Positions 45,467-57,951 of a DNA stretch of 64,000 nucleotides are shown here, one piece after another. The notes beneath the pieces are model-generated. The model did no database searches. It saw only the letters and a program-made list of their open reading frames with translations, and was not told the DNA's origin. The position numbers and the translations under genes were made by a program. The stretch is from Gnetum montanum. Taxonomy: Eukaryota > Streptophyta > Gnetopsida > Gnetales > Gnetaceae. Within the stretch, counting starts at the first letter, position 1. Each line of letters starts with the position of its first letter. The stretch spans positions 157,831-221,830 of the forward strand of contig MNCI01038244.1 in assembly GCA_015680685.1 (NCBI GenBank). Reading direction: 5' to 3'.

Positions 45467-46879
45467 ATTACACCAGAAAAATTCGATGCTGGAAAAATCA
45501 AAGATTCTTGGTGAACAATTTAACCTTGGATTCCAAGAGCCTCCAAGAAAGAGAATCCAAGGAACCTTGGTTAGTCTTGTTGATCACTCAGGAACTTGCA
45601 AAGTATAAATGGATGTAAATAAATTTTTAAAATTTGCAAATATAAAACCAAGGAAAATGCAAAAACTAAACTTGTAATATGAAAATGATGAACTTGTGCA
45701 AACAAATGAACTGCAAATTTTATTCAAACAATAAAATTGTTGTAAGAAGAAAGTTCAAAGGTGTACAAGTGTGTGCCTAGATGCATAAGAAGTTTCCCAA
45801 ATGATGCTTGAAGTTCGGTGAAACTAGTAGCTCGTGTTTCGTAATCAGTTGCACAATCTAGGTACTTTAAAGCTTCAATTTTTGAAACTCCTTGTTGGTT
45901 CTTGGACTTAGATTTGTTGCATTGGTTCAACAAATGGTAAACTGATTGCTTGACTTTTTGTTACTATGCAATCACTTTGAGAGTCTTCAATTCTCAATTG
46001 ATTGCTAGTTTGCCAAAAGTCTTTTCAAAGTGTTAAAATTTAATTTAAATAGGCTACTAGTATACAATTTGTTGCTGCAAATTTTCTGCCATGATTGGTG
46101 ATAGATTGCTATAATTTGTAGGTGTGGCCAACCATCCATTTCTGCATATCTTTGCATTTGTGATAAGTTTGATGCCAAAAGGTCATCAAAACTATGTTGG
46201 ATGCTATAAAAAGTAAGTTGACCTTGAAAACTATGTTGGCCTTGGAAAACTACATTGGCTTCATGGAAACTATGCTAGCGTTGTTGTGAAAATGAAAGCC
46301 CAACAATTCCTATGATGGCCTTGGAAAACTCCACTGGCTTTTCCCTAATAGCATGCATCTATTATCTTCAATGGTAATGATCTTAGTACAAGCTGAGAGG
46401 TGAAGCAAACCCAGAGATAAATAAAATATCTCCAATATCTCCGCTGAAACCTCAATCCGGGCATCAATCTCCTAACTAGGAAAGGCCTAAGTGGCTGCTT
46501 GAACCACATAACTCACTCTGACACCTTAGCACTACATTGGTCTTATTCTAAAAATGAAATCCCAACAATTCCTACATGGGCTACAAGTAGTTCTAGTGTA
46601 GTTTTGGCTATGACCAATACAAAACCAATGAAAAACCCAAATTTGGCAACTTCCAAGGCATTTCAACCTTCCCAAGCCTAGATATATACTTATTATAATT
46701 TTTTCCACTTGGGAAGTGAGGCAATAACAACCTATGAGGCATTTTTCAACCTCAAAAAGTTAAAGTATGTGAGATTGCAAATCATGAACTATAGACATCA
46801 CATTTTACAATAAAATTTAGCCTCAAGTTTAATGGTAAAGGTTATAAGTTGCAACATGAATTTTCTTAGTGGTGTTTCA
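45467..46879 (-). mobile_element. 5' LTR of element B (about 1.41 kb)
   Basis: On the minus strand it starts TGAAACACCACTAAGAAAAT, nearly the same as the C LTR start TGAAACACTTTAAAGAAAAT. Motif copies such as AACTATGCTAGC (46270) lie in its first part, and a TATA-like CCTATTTAAATT at about 46055-46040. The inner border is set by the PBS and is accurate to a few bases. Confidence 0.7.
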
Positions 46880-48700
46880 GTAAGCAAAAAATTGGATTTC
46901 ATTAGAGGGTGATATTATGATGGCAAAAGCACTAGCTCCATGGGTAGTTGAACCTCCATCAAAGTACGTGATTGCTTCATATCCTTTAGGTACCTCATTA
47001 ACAATGTTGACATGCTCATCAAGGAACTCAGGGTCTATGGCTACATTGTCCTCAACTATGAAAGTTGTGAATTAAGAAACTATAGCTTGACCTTTTGTTA
47101 AGGCCTAGGTGATATAATGTAGATTGAACTCAGTTGTTATGGTCTTCCATCAAGCTATTCAATTACTCTCATATATATTGGTTATTATGGCTCTCAATAC
47201 ATTGTCCTTATATATGATGTTGACTTGGCTTTTAAAGAGGTAGTGTCTTCACTTCTTCAAGGAGAATACTAGGGCTATGCAATACTTTTCAACGTTTATG
47301 TATCAGGTCTTGTAAGCTATCAATGCATGGCTTGGCTTGTAAATGGATAGCTCTACTTCATCATCTTGTTTTTGACAAAGTATAAAGGCTATGGATGTGT
47401 TAAAGATTGCAACATAGATGTAAAATGATTTTTCATTTTGTGATGGATACACAATGGATAGTTAAGCTATCTCTCACTTATGGTTGTAGAAAGCTTCTTA
47501 ACATTGGTCAATATACTCATAGTAAACTCCCTTCTTAAGCAAGTGTTGCATGGCTTGTAGCTTATCCATAAGTCTTGAGATGAACCAACAAATAAATTAC
47601 AATCTACCTTGTAATTCTTGTAGCTCCTTAAGGTTAGTAGGTTCTAACAAGTTAGTTATGGCCTTAACCTTATCTAAATAAACATGTATCCCTACTTTAG
47701 ATACTACAAAACCAAGCATCTTACTTATTTTGATGCCAAAGACACAATTCTTAGAATTAATTCTAAGTTTGTATTTGAGATACCATTGGAGTACTAAGTT
47801 AAGGTTACATGCATGGTCATTGGCCACTTTGGAATTAAGTGCTATGTCATTAACATAATCATTAAGAAACCCTACCATGTAGTCTCTAAATATGTATGTC
47901 ATGGCTCGTTGATAGTTTGCACCCATGTTCTTTAGACCAAATGGCATCATGGTATAATAAAAGGCTCCCCAAGGGGTTATGAAGGTCATGTATAACTAAT
48001 GCTCTAGTTTGATCCTAACCTAGTTGTATTCCAAGAACTCATCCATGAAGGATAGTAATGCATGGACAACAATAGTATCAATGAGTTGATTAATATTAGG
48101 CAATGGGAAATCATCTTTAACAATTACCTTATTAAGACCTCAAAAATTAATATAGATACAAAAGTTCCCATTCTTCTTAGGAACTACCACTATGTTAAAT
48201 GCCCAATTAGTGTAATCAACAGCTTGAATGCAACCAACTTGGTAAAGCTTCTTAATCTTATCACAAACTATCAAGGCTAAATTTTGTCTAACTTTACAAA
48301 CTTTTTACTTAATGAGTTTAATACTAGGATCAAGTATAATGTTATCTTGTCCTAAACATGGATTGAGTCATGGCATGTCTTCATATGATCAAGTGAAGGC
48401 TTTTTTAAGGTTATCTTGAAGGACCTTGGTGATGTGTTAAGCCAGCTATGGTTCAAGTAAGAAACTTAGTGTTAGAATTTTCTCCTTACCATTGTGTGTT
48501 GCAATGGAAACCTTTGCTAAAGAATCCTCAGTAATGTCACTAGACTAGAGGTCAAGGATTTTAACTATGTACTCAAGTCATTTGAGGGATTTTTCTATTA
48601 AGGCTACATGGTCAAATAGGCTTCCAGGCTCAAGATCTAGGTAATCAAGGTCAATGGATCATTCAAAAATATCATAGGGTTCAACCAGATTCAAAGGTCA
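46880..48700 (-). pseudogene. pol: pol fragment of element C (RT, RNase H, start of archaeal RNase H)
   Basis: A linker (LDYLDLEPGSLFDHVALIEK) precedes SYEDMP. RT contains VVVPKKNGNFCIYI, FPLPNINQLIDT, TPWGAFYYTMMPFGLKN and YQRAMTYIFRDY, with catalytic YVDD changed to YVND near 47860. RNase H follows (SFYIYVAIFNTSIAFILCQK) and the second RNase H begins YFDGGSTTHGASAFAIII, then is cut by the B LTR. There are multiple stops. The linker shows what is missing before RT in element E. Confidence 0.85.
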
Positions 48701-51457
48701 TCTAAATTACATCTGTGTGTCCATGTTCTAGTCCTACACATAAACCAAAAGCATATTAAGTGACATCTGTGTAACATAATTCACTAAACAATGCTAAAAT
48801 GATACAAAATAATGTAGTATTAGAACACCATGGGGCACAATAATCTCCAAACAAAATAAAATGTAGTGAGATTAATTAATATAATAAATGATTGAAAATG
48901 ATACCAAATGATATTCAATCATGCCAAATGATGGTGAAAAGAGGCTAAATGTGATCAAAATGTGTCAAAATGATGTAAGATTATGAAAAATGACATCAAA
49001 AGGGATCAAAATGATGTCAAATAACATCAAATGAAGTTATAAAAATAAAAAGATGATTTCAAATGATGTCGAGATAGTGTAAAATGATGTCGAACAATTT
49101 CCAACATGGCTAAATGAAGTCAAAACTATGAGAAATGATACCAAAAGATGCCAAATGATGAAAAAATGATGTAAAACAATTTCAAGTAGGGAAAAACAAG
49201 TTCAAAGAGTGTTAAAAATGGTGTAAAATGTTTTCAAATAACACCCAATAATATTAGGAAATGATATCAAACAATACTAAATGAGATCAAATAATGTTGA
49301 CTAGGTCAAACTTGGTCAAATAAGGTTGTACAAGTATGGAAATAGTATAAATAACAATATTTATTTTTATTTTGATTTTTCATAATTAAAATAAATAAAA
49401 ATTAGATGCAAATAAGTTATAAATTGCTAAAATAGGTGAAAACTTGAAGAAACATTTTGCTAATTTTCAAATTTGACAAGAAAGCTAAGGAAAATAGGTT
49501 GTAAATTATCAAAATTAGCAAAACACTAGAGAAAACAAGTTGTAAAGTGTCAAAATAATATAAAATAAAGAGAAAATAGATTATAAATTATCAAAATAAT
49601 AAAAATCTAGAAAAAAAACTTTCAAAAATAGGAAAATCTTGTGAAAACTAGCAGTAAACTACTTGAAAAGTGATTTTTTATGATAAAAATAATTAAAAAG
49701 AGGTAAAAATTGATGTTTCCAACATGTGAGGCTAGAATTTTCAACATGTGAGCATCATGCTTTTACAATCCCAATATGTAGGACCTACATTCGTAGCATA
49801 TGAACAATTTGACTTGGGTTTTGGGCTTGTGAAACCCACCATGGTAGCATTTAGGTAGTTTTGGTGTTATACATTGATTGTATGAATTCCACATGTTGGG
49901 TCATGCAATATTGTAGCATGTAGATCCTAGTATCTTAGCATGTGGAACTTGTATGACATTTTAGAAGAGTTTTCTACCAAGTTTTTAGCCTCTCTAGGTT
50001 TTACAATAGCATCCAAGGACTAGGAGAGAGATTTGTAGTTTTGGTGCTTTATGGTACAAAGAATAAGCTATTTTAAGAAATTTGAGCTTGTTATAACCCC
50101 ACAAGTTAGCTCACACATTGGAGAGTTCCTTCCAACATGTGAGGACTAATTTGATAGCTTGTGAGAATTCCAGCAATGGATTTGACAAGGTCTTTAGCTT
50201 CTAAATGCTTCTAATGCAGTGCCTATGGTCCTCTAGTCTATTGAGTCATTTTGTCGCAACTTGTGATTGGTATTAAGCAAGTTTAAAGTGTTTTTGGACC
50301 CACACATTGGTCTACATATTGGCTAGTGACTTTTCAACATGTGGAAGCTTGAAGGTAATTATGAAAAGTTTTTAACCACATTTTTTACTTCCTCAAACTC
50401 TTGTGCTAGCAACTAGGATTTGGAGTGAAGATCTACACTTCTTGAAGCCATATGAATAAAATTTAGGCTCATAAAAATTCACACATGGTTTCACATTTTG
50501 ACTAGTATTTTTTCAATTTGTGGCATGAAACTTAGCTATTTTGGAGATTTTTTGGCTTAATTTTTTACTACATCAAGCTCCTAGGATAGCAGTTAGGGTT
50601 TTGGAGGGTAAACTGAAGTTTTTGAAGCTGTGTTGGCTAAGATATAAGTTCATAAGAGCCCACACTTTGGAAGATTTTTTTCCAATGTATGGCATGAAAC
50701 TTGGTAATTTTTTACGATTTTCGACTACGTTTTTAGTGCTTACAAGTTTGCAATATTAGCATTTGAAGCTTAGAGGAGAACTTGAGACTAATATAGGTGT
50801 TTATTTTCCCCACACATTGTTGTACATTTTGGGTAGTGGTTTTCCAACATGTGAATTCCAAAATTCAAGATTGTAGACATCCAAAAGTGGTTTTTCATAC
50901 TTCACAAATTTAGCTACTATTTTAATTTTTGATGGGCCCTCCATGTAACATGTGAGCACATTTTAATGATATATCTTCTATTTCGACTTCCTACATGTTA
51001 ATCCAAATGTTGGGTAGTAGTTTTTCAAGGTGTGAAAACAAGGCCTTTGAAATTCATCCACTACCCCATAAGCTAGGAGGTGGTTTTCCAAATTGTAAGA
51101 CTCTAAACTAGAAATTTTCCATAAATACTTAATGTAGTAGGCTTATTAGCCTTTCTATTTTATAATTTTAACATATGGAGGTCTTGCTTGGATTTCAAAA
51201 GGTTTTTTTTATTACCAAAGTATAAGGTACTTTGAAAGGATTTTGTAGTTGAACTTTAGCGTTAGAGGTTCTTTCTATCCCAATTTTTGGAGGGTAGTGC
51301 ACAAGAGATACAATGTTGTTTAAAAATCAAAATCCACACAGGTTCCCAGCATTATTAGCCTCTACCCATCTCTGTGGATAAATTTGTGGTAGAAAATCCA
51401 AAAATTTCAAGCTTTTTGCTACAAGAGTAAAGGTAGATTTTACAAATCTCAAGCAAC
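48701..51457 (+). promoter_or_regulatory. Motif-rich region between RT and antisense gene of element C
   Basis: No gene. Part one (about 48880-49300) is a degenerate array of AAATGATGTCAAA-like units. Part two (49720-51010) carries about a dozen copies of the element C motif, for example CCAACATGTGAGG (49722 and 50142), CAACATGTGAGC (49745), TAGCATGTGGAAC (49938) and AACATGTGAGCAC (50956). The same motif fills the C leader and LTR. It ends at the exon 1 ATG of the antisense gene. Confidence 0.55.
48880..49300. repeat. Degenerate ATGATGTCAAA array in element C
   Basis: Over 400 bases repeat AAATGATGTCAAA, AAATGACATCAAA and AAACAATTTCAA variants every 13-30 bases. ATGATGTCA and TGACATCAA are partial inversions of each other, so both orientations occur. 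No coding potential. Confidence 0.65.
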
Positions 51458-52977
51458 ATGGTGAAGAAAATGGGATCAAGAAGTTAAAATCTAGTCTTGG
51501 ATGAGGCAGAGGAGGTAATATGCATTGTTTCAAGGCTTCTAGATCCTTTTGTAGGTGAAGGATCTTTGTCTAAGGCCATTAGGTACCAAATCCTCACCAT
51601 TTTTTCTAATTTTTTCGAGTTTTGAGGAAACATTTTTCCATCCCTAGGCTTACCTAGGTTGAAATTTTTCGATCTATTCATGTTGAATAAAAGCTCTAGG
51701 CCTGTGGATTATATTGGAAGTGAAATTTTGGATTTTGGTTATCAATTTGGGAAAATTTGAATTTGTTTTCAAACCTATGCTTCACATTTTTACCCTAGTT
51801 TTGGTCAATTTTAGTTTAACTTTGACACTATTTCTAGATCACATATGCTAAAATTTTACAATTTGGATCACATCAATATGTTGTTCTAGTGTTATGGCTT
51901 ATCTAGAGGTGGAATCACATTTTTTTAATTTTTATTAATTTTTTATGGATTTTTTCCAACCGAGTTTTTAGTATTCTAGCTTGTGTTTACAAATCAAGGT
52001 TCTTTTGGTAAAAATTTCATACAATTTTGGATTTTTTTCTATACTATTTCTATAGCATTAATGTTGGATTTTGATGGTTTAAGTTATGCTCCTTGCATTT
52101 GTGGCCAAAAATAATTTTTAAAGTTTTTTTTGGAGTATTCTCTAGCTTCCAAATTTTTCTGTACTAGTTTAACTTTGAAGTTTGGTTATGGAATTTTGGT
52201 GTTTGGGCTTAGTGTTGGAAATGTTAGATACTTGTATATGGTTTTTGTTAATTTTGGGGTTTTTTGTAGGTTTATGGCTAGTGTGTGGCACCATTTGTGC
52301 TTGATACCATATTGTGTAAGAAGTTTTAAAGCCTTTTGTGGGGATGTGTGATAGCATATAGGCTCTAAGAGCCAAGAAAACTCATGTTTTTTTACATTAC
52401 TTTGCCTACACCCCTAGCGTTTAAGCCTATTGGAGTTTATTGGCCATCATACCTTGTGAAATCCCATTCATTGAATTTCAATGCTATCAATTTTTTGTTC
52501 TAGTGTTGTCAAAAACTTGGTTTCATATCACGTGTTTGTGGTAATAATTGTTTTAGGCTTTTGGATGTTAGCTATTTGTTAAAATGTCTAACTAGTTATT
52601 TCCTATGTTAAATAGTTGTCAAGGTATCAACTTTGATTTTTTCACTATGTGAATTAATGTGTAAATGGGCTAAACTTGGTTCGTGTTAGAATGAAAAATA
52701 TGTTAGTGAGTTTTGTTATTTTTTTGTATTTTTATTTCATGCTAATGTTGTCATTTTATAGGTCATTTATGCTCGTTTTTATTATTTTATGATTATATTC
52801 CTTGGTCATTATGATTACTAATTGTTTATATATTTTGTTTTTTCATAGGCTTCAGATGATGATGATGGTGATTACTAATTGTTTATATATTTTGTTTTTT
52901 CATAGGCTTCAGATGATGATGATGGTGACGTTCGTGATGACATCAATGATGATCCCCCTCCTCCTCCTATGGCTTAG
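51458..52977 (+). pseudogene. Reduced antisense gene of element C: first and last exons only
   Basis: Exon 1 is 51458-51582 (MVKKMGSRS, stop, NLVLDEAEEVICIVSRLLD), 125 nt like B, with donor GTACC. No FCP1-like or exon 3-7 sequence is visible in the following 1.3 kb. The last exon starts at 52906 (or 52849) after TTTTTTCATAG and reads ASDDDDGDVRDDINDD, PPPPPMA, TAG, an acidic/proline tail equivalent to the B exon 8 SGDSSGPSGGNID. This is internal deletion of exons 2-7 or a short variant. Confidence 0.5.
52813..52926 (+). repeat. 57-bp tandem duplication across a splice acceptor (element C)
   Basis: Bases 52813-52869 and 52870-52926 are identical copies starting GATTACTAATTGTTTATA and ending GATGATGATGATGGT. 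Each holds a polypyrimidine tract, CATAG acceptor and the first bases of the last exon. The perfect identity means it is recent relative to the decay of the element. Confidence 0.95.
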
Positions 52978-53800
52978 GCTTGGTTACTATTGGACATTTC
53001 ATTTTTTATTATTTTTGTTATGATGCTATAGTTGTTTTTATTGTGGCTACCATAGCCTTGGAGACTACGTATGATTATTCTTTTATTGTCATGGGTTGCA
53101 TAGTGCAACTATGGCTATTAGACATGGACATAATATTATTTTATATTATTTGTCACATAGTGTGGCCATGGCTACTGGTTTGGTTTTAAATTTTTAGTCT
53201 CTTATGTTTTATAGTTTTTATTTTGTTTCATATTCTTCATGTCAAAGGCTACAAGTTAGAACAATAAGCTTGTGAAATAAAATTTGACAATCAAATAAAG
53301 ACTAAAAAAGTGTAAAGCAAGGTGTAACTTTTAAGCAAAAACTAAAAATAAAGTGATGAAGTAGATGGACTATAACCTACATAATACAAAGATAAAGGAA
53401 GCCAGAAATTTTACAATTTTAGACCCTAGTAGGCCATTAGTTTTATGCCCTAGCAAGCCATATTTTTTTTAGTTTTCATGTTTTCTATTTTTTATGTTAT
53501 TTTGTAGTTTTATATAAATGTAAAGGAAAGTAGGCATGAATCATAATTTGATACAAAAATGTAAAGCAAGGCTATGTAGTAAAATAGTAAATATGATGTA
53601 ACAAGATAAAAAATTGTAATATAAAAATGCAAATATGTAAATGAAAGTTGAATAAAGGCTACAAATTAGAAGACTATGTCATAGTATACAATGCTAAGAA
53701 ATTAAGTAACGTACTCAACCACACAACTATTTTCTAATCTTTAAGAGATTATGGAATGTGTAAGGTCTTTGTTGTATAATCTTGTACTCTTCATTTCCCT
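52978..53800. other. 3' UTR of element C antisense gene, minisatellite remnant and spacer
   Basis: The conserved motif CACATAGTGTGGCCATGGCTA lies at 53154-53174, and remnants of the minisatellite (TTAGACCCTAGTAGGCCATT, then TTTATGCCCTAGCAAGCCAT) at about 53415-53462. Otherwise AT-rich sequence without a gene. Confidence 0.5.
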
Positions 53801-53824
53801 CATTTATGATGTTGAACAGAAGTT

Positions 53825-56800
53825 CTTCCCATGATTCGTTAATGACCCCCAACGTTGGTGATCTTGGCTTGGTTAACATCATTGTGGTTCTTAACTTCAT
53901 TATTAGTTATAGAGGTTTCTTCTTGAAACTCTACATTAAATCCTTGCTCTAAGTCAACCTTGTTGACGAACAAGAAGACTATACTATCCCTATGAATGCT
54001 AATTTCACCTCCCTTGTAAGGTAGTTGAATCTCTTGATGCATTGGGGAATAGACTACTCATAATTTAACTAACCAGTGCCTTCCTAGGATCAATTTGAAA
54101 CTTGATATCTCCTCCACCACTAAGAATTTTGAAGATGTAAGGAACTATTTTGTAGCAAAAAAATGTAGTAATATGGACCCTTTCATAGCTACCCATGACC
54201 CATTAAAGGACTTAAGGGTAAAGGTGGAAGTGCCTTGAATATGTTCTACCAGACCTAAACATTCCATAATGGGAAAAGGTATAACATTTGTTGCTATCTC
54301 ATCATCCACATGTACCTAGTGTACCTTGTATTGCCCAACCCTTATCATTATGAAGACAAGGGCTCTCAATATCTCATCACTTTGTGAGTTAGTTTTTACT
54401 TCATTATCATGAAATGTTAAAGTAGTTGAGTTTATTTCTTCCATAGGTGCAAGTGGCACCATCACTCTAGTGATGGGCTCCTCATTAGTAGGGATATCCT
54501 CACTCATAAAAATAGAAGTTAACATCCTAACTAGCACTTTTCGTTAGGAAGGGGAAGTTATGACCAAGTCATATAGATGTTCTTCTATTTTAGGAAGATC
54601 TGGAACTACTCCATGGAAATGAGGAAGTCCTTATCATTGTTGGATAGTTTCTCATGTTTTTTGGCCTTCACTTCCTTCATTCTACCCAATATTTTCACTT
54701 CATGTTTTAGCATTTATTGTTTATGATTCTTTTATTTCTCTTGTTGTTTGTTGTCCTTCCTTGTTTGGCTATTCAAAGAAGCTTGAGTATTGAAGTCCAT
54801 GGGTACTGCTGAAATTGGGGTAGGCTTTAATGGGCCTACCGACTTCCAAATCTTTGTTTGTTTATTGTCCTTATTCTTAGGCTTAGGAGCTAGTTTCTTG
54901 TGTTTCTTGGTAGGTTATTTCTTATTATCTAGCTAAAAATGGGCTGAGGCATTGGCTACCATAAGATGATGTTGATCAACTTGAGCCACAAGTTTGTTGG
55001 TAGTGGGAGGAGGTACTCTAATAATGAATGATTTCTTGAAAGGTATAGGTGATGGTATCCTTATGACAAAAGGAATCCTTGAACTTGTAGAAGTTTAAGA
55101 TATTTCGTCACAAGGAGGTATCCAAATCAAAAATGGCTACCTAACATGCTTAGAAATATTGCTAACATTAAATGTGACAATGATATATGGGTTATTGTTG
55201 GAGTTTAGTGGATCCTTGTACACTTGCATGTTTTGATTTTGGGGCCTAACCTAGTTGGATGCATATAAAATAAACTCTTCACTATCTATCATCTTTTGCA
55301 AATTATCTTTTAAGGTCAAGAAAAAATTGATATAATGGCCAAGCAACTAATGGTAATGGTAGAATCAATCTATTTTAAAGTATTTAGGCATGGGTGGATC
55401 ATCTTTCATAGCTATAGAAGGATTCCTTATAATCTCACATATTCTATCATGCCTCTTATGAGCATTCTCTATCAATTATTTGTATTGGATATAGTTTTTT
55501 AAATGTAACTTATCAAGAAGCTCTAATGGTTTCATAGGTAGCTTAGTGTACTTCAATCGGTCTTTCTTTTGATGTTTGGCCTAGGCAAGTTAGAGGTGGA
55601 ACCACCCAATATCAATGGTTGAGCTGTAGTGGTAAGGAACTTTGGTTGTGTTGTCTTTGACCATTATGTTATTTTTACTTCTCTAGCCACTGTGGCCACT
55701 ACATGGTTTTGTTTCCCTTTGTTTCTATCCCTTCTCATATGTTATTCCTTGTATGATACGTACACTGGGTTATTGTTGGCTTCTACGACCTATTCTATGT
55801 TTTTAGTTTGGAAAAAGGCTTGGCTAAGTGATTGTAAGTCTAGGTAGTACAACTTAGACTTGATGAAATTATTAACCACCTCCTTGAAGATGGCCAATAG
55901 ATGTGTTTCAAAGATAGGATCAGGAATTTTGTTAAGGATGTCATTCCATCTCTATATGAACTTCTAAATAGGTTCAAGGGGTCCAGTGTTGTATCGAGTT
56001 TTAAGTTAAACTTGAAATGGTTAATGAACTATGAGATCAATCCATCTAGAGAAGCAATAGATCCTCTAGATAGTACATGGTAGCAATCTAAGGCTTTTCT
56101 AGTTAGGAACATAAGAAAGATGCACATTACCATATGTGTCCAAGCTTGTAACAACAAGCACTTGGAATGGAAAGTGATGGGCTAGAAGTTAGGATTGCCC
56201 TTGCCATTGTATTTAGCAAAATAGAGAATTAGGATGCCATTAGGAAGATTTATTCATGATATGTTAGGACTAATGGGATTTTCTTGATAAAAGTCCATAA
56301 TTTTGATCAATTGGGTTGTGTTAGCTTTTAACTTCCACAACTCTTTGGTGAGGTCTTGGATCATCTGGAAGGCTTGATCCAAGCCTTTGGGTACTCCTAC
56401 AGGATGTGCTATTTGTACTAATGGTTGAGGAGGGAGTTGGATGGCTTGAGGCTGTGCAATTAGCATGGGTATAAATAGGATGGGTTCATTAACCATAAGC
56501 ATAAAAGGCTTAAATAGGAAGAAGGAGGTTTGAGTTGGGACATGAAGGATAAAGGGGACAAAGTAAGTATGAGAGGCTTGTGATGCCTAGGGTCTTGAAG
56601 GGGGATCCATAAGAATGAAGAAAGAAGATGGTCTAAAGGATACCACCAATTTTGATCTCACAAAATGAGGATGAGCTAAAAAAAGGTATTGATAAGAATA
56701 AGGAGACAAAGTGGGATGCGGGCTAAGATTGATGTGTTTTGATAATGGGTGTTGGACTAAACATGGTAGGGTACAAGGGAGAAGACTAAGAAACTTGACT

Positions 56801-57198
56801 CATAGAAGATACAAGAGGCATAGAGTTGGGGACAGTTGCATAGAGTTGGGGACAGTTGCCACTAGGGCTAATTGTTGAAAAATATCTCCTATGAAAGTAT
56901 CAGGTTTGTTCATAAGTAAAAGAATATACTCCTTCCCATTTCGATGAATGATATCAAACTAGCATTTCCACCTCAATTTTGTGAATGGGATGAGAAGACC
57001 AACTTGGATATTCGCACAAATGAAGTTATAACATTCTTCATTAATGTTTGTATAGTCTAGGGCTTATCCCCATAACCTAAGGGATTGCCTACACTTTGTC
57101 ATAGCTGGATCACTAGGATCATAAATGCAAACAACTTGTTGGTTCAAGGCCATGTATGCTATGTTGTGAGGTAAAACTGTGGAGTAGTGAAAAGGCAT
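53825..57198 (-). pseudogene. gag-protease of element C, decayed
   Basis: The start is at 57198 (MPFHYSTVLPHN), followed by VCIYDPSDPAMTKCRQSLRL and EECYNFICANIQVGLLIPF. The gag middle is at 56502-56254 (VPKGLDQAFQMIQDLTKELW, KIMDFYQENPISP). The protease region is at 54537-54316 (MLTSIFMSEDIPTNEEPITR, MIRVGQYKVH) and the tail at 54042-53839 (MHQEIQLPYKGGEISIHRDS). A 20-bp tandem duplication lies at 56819-56858. Many stops. Confidence 0.75.
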
Positions 57199-57928
57199 AA
57201 AAGGAGTAAGGTCAACATATTGTACGAGCTAGTAAAAGACTTTAGTTGTTTTTAATAAGGTTTAAATCTTCCAACATATGACACTCCTAATGTATGAAAA
57301 TCTTAGCATGTGGGACTCTCAAGATTTGGGACTCTTAGTATGTGGGACTCTTAGCATGTGGGACTTCTAATGTGTGAGAGTCCAACTTGTGAAAGTTATA
57401 GCTTATGTAACTCCAACATGTGTGGCTTCTACATGTAAATTGCAACTATAATGAGAAATTTTCAAAAATTCCTCCAATGTGAAACAATGCTAGGTAAATT
57501 AGAAATGTGATATAGTGTGTGTAGCTAGATACAAAAAAAAATTATAAATTGCAAATGCAAGGAGAAGGAAAAACAACAAGAATTATAATAACAAAAATTA
57601 ATATTGAGCTTGTGAATGCAAAAAATAAGAGTAGCACTAGGCACTTTAATTGTGGAAAAATATTAAATTTTCTACTAGTAAGAGAAGGAAGTTGGGGCAA
57701 TGTTGTGTATTCCCACAATAAAAATTACTTTTGAGTTTCTTGAGTGCAAGAAACTAAGGTAGCATTGTACACTATAACAACCAAAATAGTGATAAAAGCT
57801 TTGTTTCAGCAAGGTTGATTTTTAGCTCACATGTTGGATTATGGGAAAATCCAAAATAGTTTCTAATAGAAAAATCATGCAATTAAATGTTGTTGTAAAT
57901 GGGTTTTCAGCAAAGAATTTAGGTGAAG
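57199..57928 (-). other. 5' leader of element C, motif array
   Basis: Non-coding. Between 57260 and 57440 the motif recurs about every 20 bases: AGCATGTGGGACTC (three times), CTAATGTGTGAGAG (57367), CCAACATGTGTGG. The first and last forms are the CA product and the middle one the TG product of CAACGTGTGAG. Confidence 0.65.
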
Positions 57929-57946
57929 GCCCTCCTTCTAGCACTA
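57929..57946 (-). other. Primer binding site of element C
   Basis: On the minus strand TAGTGCTAGAAGGAGGGC begins five bases after the LTR end and matches the site of element E, with one CpG decay. Confidence 0.7.
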
Positions 57947-57951
57947 GAGAT

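Larger units (their letters stand above)
15745..46879 (-). mobile_element. Element B, Tat-lineage retrotransposon interrupted by A and E
   Basis: On the minus strand the order is 5' LTR (46879-45467), PBS, leader, gag-protease (44521 to about 40950), minisatellite, antisense gene (exons on the plus strand, 16503-18093 and 35283-40136) and motif-rich upstream region (16502-15745). Element E splits it at 18093/18094 and element A ends it at 15745. Its RT, integrase and 3' LTR are not in the window. B itself begins inside the second RNase H of element C, with GTAAG (46880-46884) as candidate target duplication. Confidence 0.7.

Noticed and set aside
45388-45618. A plus-strand 76-codon gene over the element B PBS and LTR
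   Set aside because: It overlaps the PBS and LTR end of element B and has no domain.
48701-51457. An LTR of element C in front of its antisense gene
   Set aside because: It shares the motif with the C LTR, but lacks the TGAAACAC start, the CGTTACA end and a PBS. RT of the same element continues on its far side, so it is an internal upstream region.
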